From Takakia lepidozioides (Eukaryota; Streptophyta; Takakiopsida; Takakiales; Takakiaceae): a DNA stretch of 60,000 nt. The stretch spans positions 14,572,001-14,632,000 of the forward strand of contig CM060731.1 of assembly GCA_030704615.1 (NCBI GenBank). Reading direction: 5' to 3'. The notes under the pieces are model-generated. The model ran no database searches, was not told the origin of the DNA, and worked only from the letters and a program-made list of their open reading frames with translations. This document shows positions 10,527 through 20,816 of this stretch, in pieces. Made by a program: the position numbers and the translations under genes. How positions within the stretch are numbered: position 1 is the stretch's first letter; every line of letters starts with the position of its first letter.

Positions 10527-13500
10527 TTAATGCCCAGACCTATGCAGTTGTCTGGAAATAAAAAGGAAAGCTGCCTCTGTTGTTCTGTGGCAGTAAGACT
10601 CAGCAAGCGCAGATACCACATCACATCCAAGAGCCCGGGCTTCTGGCTTTGCTGCAAGATGTGCCATCAGAGGGAGCCATACCTCTGGGTCCGACTCCAC
10701 AGCTTTGGCAAATGCCAAGAGCCCAACTCTCAACCGTTCCGGGAAATCCTCAAACTGCATCCAATGGGTATACAATTTTAGTTTCATAAGCTTCAACCGT
10801 CCCTTCACCGCTACTAAAATTGAGAAAGGGCACATGGATTGGAATGTCTTGCAAACTTGCTCAGAAAACCTCAGATATTGTACATACAAGCACACTTAAG
10901 CACTAAAGAGCTTTCACTACTGTAGTAGCAATAGTCTGATAAGTATTGGAAGTGCCCTTCAGATCCTATAGTAGGGTCCCAGAAAGACCACAACACACAA
11001 CCTCTTTTATGGTCTTGTAAGGAACAAACTGTACAGCCATAAGGATTAAATGGAGTTACCTGAGGCGTGTCTGAGTCCGATGCTTTCTCCTCTTTCCTGT
11101 CCGCTTGTGATCCCAACACACCAGTCTCGGACGGGCCTGAATGAACTTCATGGCTAGCACCCTCTGGCCCCACACTCCAAGATCTTTTCTCCTCCTCTGC
11201 AGTTTTCTTACTCCAGGAGAATGGATTGATAGACTCAATATTTCCAAATAGACTCCAAAATAAACTTTTCACCTTTGGGGATGTACTCCTTTCACCATGG
11301 GATTCCTGATTATGTTGGCTGGAGCGACTCCCGTTTTCAGCTCTTTCTCTCTTTTCAACCCAGGACACATACGCAGGATGCTTCTCAAGCTCCAAAGCAT
11401 GTGCATAAAAATGCTTCAAGAGAGCATCAAAGGCCCTGACTATGTCCTTAACAAGCAGAATTCGAACCCTCACACCTTCACCAGACAAAATGAAACTCGT
11501 CACATCCAAGGCCGCTGAGGCAACTGCACGTGTGTCAAAAGCTCCCCGAATACCCCCTGCTCTCCGACGTCCTAATCCATCCTCCCCAGAACTGGTTGAA
11601 CCACTTGCTGGTGCAGTTTGATCTGCTACTGCTACCACCTGCAGCAAGTAACAGCTACTCATGTGTGGGCTGAAGGCCTGAGGAGTGATGAATGTGATTA
11701 CATAGCTGTACATTTTGTTGGGCTTGACAGGGTGGACAGCTCGTTTCCAAGCCAGTACATTACGACACAACTTTTCCTCACCCTTGAGTTGAGAGTGACC
11801 TGCCTGCTCTACCCGAGCTAGGAACATAGTCACAAATTCTAGTATAGGATTCAAGCTTTCCATATTTCCAGATATATTCGGTATAGCTACACTTGACCCA
11901 CCTGCCAGAAAGAACAACTGCGTCTCATCCTCATGAGGGGCACTTCTTTCTTTGCAAAGTTTGGTTATTTTGAAAATTTCCTTACCAAGCGCTCCAACCG
12001 ATGCCAGCGGATAGAGCCATTTTTTCGAATAAGGAGCTCTCTTAGTGTTTCTCGCATCTGTGGGTCAGGATCTGCTAGCAAACGACCCACAATGAAAGGA
12101 TATGCACTGGTCACGACTCTGAAACCCGGATCAAGTGTGGTGGCCGTTCCTTCTAGAGAGCCCAAAGCTCGGACCACCATCGCATACTGGGGAGAAAGCC
12201 GGAAATTGAACTTGTACATTACAGTCCACAGCTGGTTCATTATTCCCTGTGTCATCAGCCCCACAAACAGATATCACTAATGTTAGCGCTTTGGTTGAGT
12301 TCCAGGGGCACTGGCTCAACTGAAACTCATGGTCCATGACTTCCAAAACCCCACTACAGTTAAGAAGCACCTCTGTGGCACCAGGCTGCCTACAAACCAC
12401 AATGAAGCTTCTCACTATAATGCCTGATACAAATTCTCAAGAACAAATAGGCTTCATGACCTCTAGCGTAAGATTGGGATATGATGATGCTCCACAGCTG
12501 CTTAGGTGTGCCTCTACCAGCTTTCTCCCTCAGTTAAGCTACTGCAACATCGAACTGTGAGCTCAGTGGGTGGAATCCCTACAAGAAAGAACATATGCCA
12601 GGATTGCACTGTTATCGAGGAAGATGCTGACCAGAGGCCAGTGCGACATTACAACCCTCCATCATCTCTTATGAATACTGAGCACTTTGAAACAGGTACA
12701 CACCACCATGGGAGCACTATGTTGCTCAAGTATCCCTAAATGCCTAGGGACCTATTTAGGGATCCTATGGGCCCATGTGTATGAGAACCCAGAACCCCCT
12801 ACATTTTTCACCACAGTGCTCTAACCAGTGGATCTAATATACTCAGATGTATTGCTAAGGTACTCCCTTTCTAACATACAGTGAGAACCCTTCCACTGGA
12901 AACAAGCAAATACTGACCTGGAAATCTAACTGCGACTTGGTCTCCTCGTCACCGAAAGAAGCTCGCAGAGCCTGTGCTATTGGTCCTAGCTGCGTACCCT
13001 CTGGAATGAAGTCTAGCATTACAAAATCCCTGGCCAACCCCTCTGAATCGCGATTTACAAAATGTATCAACTGTATGCCACACATGCACACACGTTTTAG
13101 CTTTAATACCACCGTGGATTACTGTAAGACAAAGCATGAAATATCCTTCAAAGTCTGGAAACAATCTAGTTGGGACAAATAGACACAAGCATTTAGATTG
13201 TAGTATTGAACAGCAAAAATGAAGAAGTTGCAAGAAGTTCTTACAGTACGAATGAGACCAATGCGGTACTCCCGGCGGAGTTCACTCATCATTCCAAAGT
13301 CAAAGAAAGCAAGAATACCCTCCTTTGTCACCAGAACATTCCCTGGGTGGGGATCAGCGTGGAAGTAGCCTTCCTCTAAGAGCTGTCGTAAAGAACTAAG
13401 TACTCCCTGCAAGAACCATGACACCCAGCCCAGAATGGGCAACCAGGTAACGAGTGTCACTACTCCTGATCACACCTTGGTCCATTTTGACACAACCCCA

Positions 13501-16500
13501 TGTGAAAGTATAAGTGACAATCATGCTTGTGCTGCATTGGATCTTTTGGATCTTTACTTCCCACCTTGAATGTACACAGCAATGATTGGACCCTTTCATA
13601 AATACCTAAGGGTGACCTTTGTAATCCGTGGGCATTGTCAGAGAGTCTCACAGACCTATCAAACTTAGACAGAACCGGGTACAGCGAGACATGCACATCT
13701 TCAATTGAAAAATGTAGGAGGAGCATGATGACCTGGTCAACCAAGTGTTGAGTGTCAAGCTTGGCAGCAGATAAGGCTTCTTTGTCTGTGAGTTTGATGC
13801 CATCAATCCACTCCATGGTCAGGATACCTCTGGTTGTAAAATCCCAATAGATCTTAGGAACCTTCACTGCCCCATCTCCAGCATCCCCATAGGGATCAGC
13901 ACTTGTCTCATCCCTCGTAGACTCCACTTGGGTGCCTTGAGGTGCACGCTTCACTTGGTTTGTAGGGCGGCCGTGTTCTGAGAACAAAATTGGCTCACTG
14001 GTATTACAAAGCAAGGACGCATTGACTTCAGTGCTTGACCTCTTCAGTCTCCTTTGCACACAGAACTGTACCCTGATTCCATGCCGCAAGCTTCAAAGTG
14101 TATCTTAATCAAAATACCATTCAATGGAGGCCAAGTTGAGGTAAGCCTTTAACAGCAAAAAGTCTGTACATAAAACCCACTGGGCTCAGTATGCAAGTAT
14201 GTGTCAACCATCTCTTTGTACACAATAGAGGAGGAGAGGCTTACTGGAGGCAGGCCGGAGGCCATAAAGTCGAGAAAAACGCTCTGCATTCCGCCCCTCT
14301 TGAAGGTAATCGACCTCTTCGAACATGTGCCCTGCCTGTGCTTCCAGTCAACAAGCCAAATGTACCAACATTAAAGCAGAATGTAGATTGATGCATAGTT
14401 TGATGCTGAACATTACAATATACCCTTCACGTTGGAACTAATAGCTGTCTGTTCTGTTTGTTCTGTATATGCCAAAGGAGGAGACTGATTCTTTCGGGGA
14501 GCTGTGGTAATCACCAGTTCATCGACAACAGCCACAAGGTCGCCACGCCCTCCAATGAAACGCTGCAGCTGGCCTCCAATCAGGCGCAAGAGATGGGCAT
14601 CCAGTGCTAATTGCTCCAAGATACCTGGCCTTTGTACTTTCACAGCTACCTTCTCCCCGGAGTGAAGTTGTGCTGATTTCTCCAGAAAACCCATGATCCA
14701 TTAGTTTCTCAGCAAAAGCTTGTCATGCATCAAACCAGAAAATTTAAGCTGCATCGCACAACAGCTAACCATAACAAACAACTGGAGGCAGCCGACTTGT
14801 CCAACATTGCATAACAACAGAATAGTATCTCAATAGTACACACTACTGGGACAGATGCATACACACAAAGAACAAATCTTGGCTTGCCAAGATTGTGATT
14901 AAAGATTTTAGTGTGCAAAGGTTGTTTTGGCTATTTTTTCTTCTACAAAATTAGCAAAGACATAAAAAAAACAAATGAAAAGAAAAACAAACACAGAAGT
15001 AAAGCAAAGAAAGAAAAGAAGAAGGAAGTGATAAATTTATTTGTCCAGGGTACACCCACAATGGACACAGTAAAACAACAGGAGAGGATGTACTGAGAGA
15101 GAATGTACACATAAGACATTTGCCGTAGCCTTGTGGATATAGAGTCGATTAACTTAGGATATCTGATGTTGGACATATGTTGCAGCTGATCCCACCATCT
15201 GACCTCGAATTCATCTCGTCGGGAGCTTAAAAGAAGGGATGCCAAACTCACCCTGAACAGCCACATTGGCTGTTTCACCCCCACTTGAATGGATTCTAGG
15301 GACTTAGCCTGGTTGGAGTTATCAACCCATATTGCAGATGCGTACTCCAAGGCAGGTCTAATAACACGACAAAGAACAGAGAGAGAGAGAGATTGTACTC
15401 ATAAGACGTTGTTTGCCGTAGCCTTGTGGCCATTGACCCCGCGCCCAGTTTGAGCGGACAGAACCTACCTCTGTCAGGGGCTGACGTTGGTAGTAAGACT
15501 AACCTTCATATATAGAATTAATCCGGGTTTTCCAGATATCCTCTAGAAATCCCTTCACACAAGCATCAATCTGCTGTGTGTGATTTGCCCAAAAACTAGG
15601 CCTCAGGAGGGCCTGGGCTTTTGGCTCAGCCTCGAGACTTTCAAAGGTTGGTAAACAGAGGTACAGAGGTACAGGCACAATTCCCTTGATAGATTTGAAG
15701 AGAGCGTCTCTTTGGTGAGAGAACCCCGGACAGTGTATCAAAAAATGAATACTGTCTTCAGGTTGCCCACACAACGGGCAATTGCACTCTCCCTTTCCTC
15801 TCTGCTTCTGTTTGCTGTTCAAAGGTAGGCTTCCTGCCCTGAGTTTAAATTTCAGTCTAGTGCCGAGAGTGGGTAGACCCTTGAGGTCATCCAAGATATC
15901 CTCCCCCATGTCACTGACTGGAAACAAGTTCAGGGAAGTTTTCTGCCTAACTTCATTTTCATCAGACAATCTCATGGCAACAGACATGGCTTTGGACACT
16001 ACAGCCTCTAAGTCAGATTTATCCAGCAGGGTCAAGACTTGCGGTTCCAGGTCCAGGTCCTTGAGAATCTCTTCTACTCTCTTCTGTCAGGACTTAGCCT
16101 GTTTGACAGGGCGGTCCTGTTTCCAAGATATAGAGTCGATTAACTTAGGATATCTGGTGTTGGACATATGTTGCAGCTGACCCCACCATCTGACCTTGAA
16201 TTCATCTCGTCGGGAGCTTAAGGACGGAATGCCAAACTCACCCCGAACAGCCACATTGGCTGTTTTGGAGCATGCTGACATACACTCCTTAAGCACCCCC
16301 ACTTGAATGGATTCTAGAGACTTAGCCTGGTTGGAGTTATCAACCCATATTGCAGATGCGTACTCCAAGGCAGGTCTACTAACACGACAAAGCATGGTTT
16401 TCTTAACCTCAGAGACCCCTCTGCAGTGGAAAAATTTAGTGAGCCCCAGAGCTTTGCCCTTGCCAGTTTGAACAACTTTCCGGATATGTGCATCCCATTT

Positions 16501-19500
16501 ACAATTGGAGGAAAACTCAACGCCCAGGTAAGTGTAGGAAGGGAGGACCGGGATCTCTTGGCTACCCCACTGCCACTTAAGATCACTTCCTCCCTCTCCT
16601 TTGTCGTTGAATGCTACCACTGCACATATGCTGACATTAGCCTCTAGCCCCCAAAGATCAAAGTATCTCTTCGCGCAATCAATCAACTCCTGGAGATTGG
16701 TTGGAGTCTCCCCTATGCCTGCGAAGTCATCCGCAAACATAAGGGCTGGTATGGTGGTATCACCCACCCTTAACCCAAATCCCTCACTTTCCACATCCTC
16801 AAGGAGTTGATTGATGAAAGCATTGAAGAGCAGAGGGGAGAGAGTACATCCTTGAGCTACACACTGGTATAAGTCAAAGAAGTTGGACTTCTGTCCGTTA
16901 ACAGTGACACAGCTTTTGGTGTGAGCATACAAGTTGTGGACAACTCTCCACATCTTTCCCTTGATCCCACAAGACCAGAGGCGGAACCATAGGCCATCTC
17001 TCCACACTGTGTCATAAGCCTTTTTGACATCCAGGAAAAAAACATAAGTGGGTTTCCCTTCTTTTTTCCTTCCCTGGATAATCTGGCTTAGAGTGAAGAT
17101 ATGATCCACACAGCTCCTGTTTCGCCGAAAGCCAGCTAGGCCTTCGTGGAAACAACCTCTAGACTCCAGATCAACCTCGAGACGAGTACTTATAACTCTG
17201 CAGAATGTCTTGCCAACAGCATTGCGGAGCGTGATGCCACGGTAGTTCCCCGGTTCTTCTCTGTCATCCTTCTTGTATAGATTGACAATGACCCCCTGTC
17301 GCCAGCGAAAGGGGATCATTTCAGTCTTCCAGATAACGTAAAGAGGAGAACTAGGGCCTCTATCATGGGATCGCCACCGTGCTTGATAAGCTCGTTGACA
17401 ATACCATCAGGTCCACCAGCTTTATATCCATTAAATGTTCAATTGCTTCCACAATCTCAGAAGAACTAATGGGAGCGTTATAAGCCATTGAAATGTACTC
17501 CAGTTCATCAGGGCTGTTTTGAATCATAGGAACAGTTTTTCCAACTGTGTCCCTCCATTCAGCAGAAGACCCCTCACTGTTAGACCTAGAAGTTCTGCCA
17601 AGGATACTGTAGTGAGTTTCAAAGGTTTTGACAATGTCAACCGATGAAGTCACCACTGCACCTTTAGTAGTCTTCAGCGCTTGTACTTGCTCACCATTTT
17701 TCGGCTTGTACAAACGTTGAAGGGCCAACCAGAATTTCTTGTCATTACCACCATGGTGGTTTGAGTTTATTTTACTGTATAACTTCTCCCAGTATAATTT
17801 CTTCTGAGACCTAACAAGCTGATTGATATCTTTATGGAGCTGGTAGTACCTCGCCCACAATTCTCTGTTGGTTTTCAAATTGCAGCACTCTTTATAGAGG
17901 GCTCGTCTCTCAGCTATCTTGAGTTTAATCTCATTGGTCCACCAATTAACAGCCCTACCGCAGACAATTAGTTTCTTCCCAAAGAGAGAGAGAGAGAGAG
18001 AATGTAATCGTAAGACGTTGTTTGCCGTAGCCTTGTGGCCATTGACCCCACGCCCAGTTTGAGCGGGAGAGAGAGAGAGAGAGAGAATGTACTCATGCGA
18101 ACGTGGGCTTGCCATAGCCTTACCGCCATTGACCCAGGGAGAAACCGGTTAGAGAGAATGTACTCATAAGACTCTGTTTGCCATCGCCTTGTGGCCATAG
18201 ACCCCGCGCCAGTTCGGACGGAAACATAGGGAATAGTTACTACCTTTGTGAGGGGCTCACTCCAATAGTAGGACTTACCATGATACGAACAATTAGTTCA
18301 GGCTTTCCCGATAGCCTCTGGAAAACCCTTAACACAAGCATCAAGCTGCTGCAAGTGAGCAGCCCAAAAGGAGAGAGAGGGAGCGAGGGAGATGAGTACA
18401 CCAAAAGTGCTCAGCTCAGTACTAAGGTTTTAGCCAGTATGACTCATGCACTGTGTAGACAAGTCAATTCCAACCCAAACACTAACCAAATAAAAACCCC
18501 ACCAGTGAAATCTAGTTCTCTCCAACCTAGGAACTATATGTATGTGGATGAAATACACTTGATGGCCAGAAAGATCAGGAAAGGGTGTACCTTTATACAC
18601 CTGGCCCAGAGATGCAGCGGCCACAGGTTCATCTGAGATATCCGCAAACACCTTCGAAGCAGGTGAGCCTAGCTGCTCCTCCACGTACTTCAGTGCTTCT
18701 GATGTAGGGAATGGAGGAATTCGATCCTTTAGTACAAACAAGCCCACAGACCAAACCATCGTTTCAATGCCCCACATTTACTGCCATAAAAACTCCTTGG
18801 CCTAGATACGAGAGCTGCAACCATGTCCATTTATGGTCACCTGGCAGTATAAAAATGGTTCTGAGATGTACTTTCCCAAATCTAGGGGATCGAATACATG
18901 CAAAGGAACATCGAGATGCACCACCAAAGGGCTGTTTGGGGCTTCCAGCAAAAAATTTAAACAAATTAACCTACTACGATTGGTAGTCTAGACGTACAGA
19001 TAAAGTGACAGCATCTCAGAAAATATTTGTAGTGCAACCCTCCTCAATGGTCAGATACATTACAGGTTTACTGTTGGACTCCAGTAATTGCTTGGCCAAG
19101 AAAGTGTTGTATGAGTTTAGTTAGTGTTTCAGAATACTAGATTCGTCTTTTCCAAAGCTCTGAAACAGAACTCATCAACCATCCACCCTACAATGGCATG
19201 GCCTACTATATTCAAATCAGATACCACTGAATTAAAAGGAATGGAGGTAGCCTGAGGTTAGAACAGACCTGCAGCTTTGCAAGCTCCAGGCAGTAATCAC
19301 TAGGTAGTATGTCGGGTCGTGTACTGAGTGCCTGGCCAAGCTACACCACCCACACCAGAGGGACAACAACAAGCACAGTTCTTAACGATGTAACATTACA
19401 GCAAACACAATTGATAACCACAGCTACAAAATTAAACATCTACCAGCCAGATATTTCCAAAATTTGGAACTCGAAAGAAACCTACTTTGATATAAAAGGG

Positions 19501-20816
19501 CCCGAGACGGATCAGACTGCGCCGCACCTGCAACCACTCAGCCCCCATCCACCACACTTTAAAACCAGGTATTGATGAACAATGACTAAAAAATGGCCCA
19601 TCGCATGATGACAAACCTCAGCTCCCGCAATGGCACGGCACTGGCTATTGGACCTAACAGTTCACTTGTTGATTGGCCTAATGTAGCATGATAAAGACTG
19701 ATTAAGTTCATATGCTAGGTTGAATTGCATCAGTCCTATCAGCCATTTTCTGTTGTCCAAACATTCAGACAAAAGACTGCAGTACTATTTCATAAATCTC
19801 ATAAATCTGACTCACTCCAAGTAAGCTTCCTAGATTGATAATACCGCAATTTACATTGCCTACTGATCCCTGAAAGTTTGAACTGGTTTCCTGCAATACG
19901 CTTATTAGTGTGCATCACTGCTGTGCAGTTCTGCCCTGCACCAAAAGTGCATATAAATTGCAACATCTGATTGACAATAGAGTGAGCCCAGTTGGATAGT
20001 TGTACTTTATCAGCCTGCCTGCGGATGTCCTTTTCGATCAAATGCCACACAGTCAGCATGCCAATCTCTGCCGTGATCAGCATCGCCCGATACGCCACCA
20101 TGAAAGGCCTATATCGGTAATACTTTGCAAAGGCTCCAGGATCATAACACTCCCATCTCGTGGGAGACCGTACACCCTGGCCTGCTGATCGAAAGCCGCG
20201 CATCCCCACCAAGAACCTGCAGACAAAAGAAGCAAGATCCACACAACCTTAAGCTTACCACTTGGCCATGAATATGTGCAATTCTGGGTTCAGGGTTTAT
20301 GATGATCCAAGTAAACATTAGAAAGATGATTTCTGCCAGTCTGCAGCTGTCAAGGTAGGCCTGCCTGCATACCACTTCTGTTTGGAAGAGTAAGAAGGTG
20401 GTTTTTGTGAAGTAAGCTTTTCACATAGTGAACTCTAGACTGCTACAACCAACAGTTTGCCAAAGCTTCCTCCAAACACAAGCCAAAGCTCAGCTTTTGG
20501 TGTTCCAATATGATGTCATTAGCAAGCTGCTAAAGACAGCTCAACATCTGATCAAATCATACATGTTATCAGTAGGAATTGATAATGGGATCACTCTCCA
20601 GCTGGTAGAGCCATCAACCTCGAGATAAAAATCAGGTTACTCACTCTTACTTGGGCTCAGGAGAATAGTACAAAAGAGTAACCGGCAGGGAAGGGGGAAC
20701 ATACAGGTGAGGAAGGCCATTAATGCGATGAGGACATTGCAGAAGAAAACCTCCATCTCCCAGCAGTTGACCACTTCTCGCTTGAGGCTGTCTGTATGGG
20801 TAGAATTCTATAACAC
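10527..20816 (-). CDS. ABC1-like atypical kinase (ABC1K/UbiB family), likely plastid; 5' exon missing
   Basis: ABC1K proteins are atypical kinases that control prenyl-lipid metabolism in plastids or mitochondria. Fourteen exons join in phase: 20816-20651, 20216-20006, 19527-19486, 19340-19269, 18726-18591, 14672-14515, 14335-14245, 14025-13733, 13406-13245, 13070-12918, 12246-11986, 11917-11782, 11622-11060 and 10754-10527, about 890 residues. Family motifs appear in order: [10 protein letters not shown], the KxGQ segment [14 protein letters not shown], the Ala-rich loop [53 protein letters not shown], the catalytic HADPHPGN and DFGMM. About 60 low-complexity residues sit between RLYG and VPKIYW. 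A long acidic/basic tail follows [11 protein letters not shown]. The first exon with the ATG was not located; a minus-strand frame at 22095-21847 is only a candidate. The junctions near 14025, 11782 and 11622 are the least certain. Intron 5 (18590-14673) holds the LINE array. Confidence 0.88.
15102..15377 (-). mobile_element. LINE copy with two internal deletions
   Basis: This copy begins at the position equivalent to about 16388 of the long copy (CTTTGTCGTGTTA) and shares [16 protein letters not shown] and SSRRDEF. Relative to the long copy it lacks about 29 bp (the LKECMSACS segment). After IDSIS it jumps directly to the 3' terminus, CACAAGGCTACGGC, losing roughly 700 bp. It ends at TGTACATT followed by CTCTCTC. 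The deletion edges do not look like splice sites. Confidence 0.8.
15393..17982 (-). pseudogene. Longest LINE copy: reverse transcriptase and C-terminal zinc motif, 5'-truncated
   Basis: The non-LTR reverse transcriptase is clear in a 410-codon frame at 17319-16087. It has [51 protein letters not shown] and the catalytic box [10 protein letters not shown], with FADD replacing YADD. After an in-frame TGA at 16089-16087 the same frame continues to 15499. That segment carries a Cys/His motif, [20 protein letters not shown] (C-x2-C-x8-H-x4-C). The N-terminal part, 17982-17363, is in another frame, with two frameshifts between 17.46 and 17.32 kb. The apurinic endonuclease domain is absent, removed by 5' truncation exactly at a CT repeat. 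With so few lesions the copy is fairly young. The AYDTVW signature looks unlike the plant L1 clade, but the clade is an inference. Confidence 0.9.

Larger units (their letters stand above)
15095..18393 (-). mobile_element. Head-to-tail array of five LINE copies separated by (CT)n
   Basis: Within ABC1K intron 5, five pieces of one LINE family lie in the same (minus) orientation. Reading along the minus strand they are 18370-18158, 18150-18087, 18066-18001, 17982-15393 and 15377-15102. Each ends in the same terminus, GAGTACATT or a close variant, then runs into CT repeats on the minus strand (GA on plus) at 18157-18151, 18086-18067, 18000-17983, 15392-15378 and 15101-15095. The next truncated copy begins directly after the CT run. 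The array is also preceded by CT-rich sequence at 18393-18371. Confidence 0.85.

Noticed and set aside
20651-20816. Minus-strand frame starting [15 protein letters not shown] as a separate small membrane protein
   Set aside because: A different frame of the same interval joins in phase on both sides to the ABC1 kinase, which explains it better.
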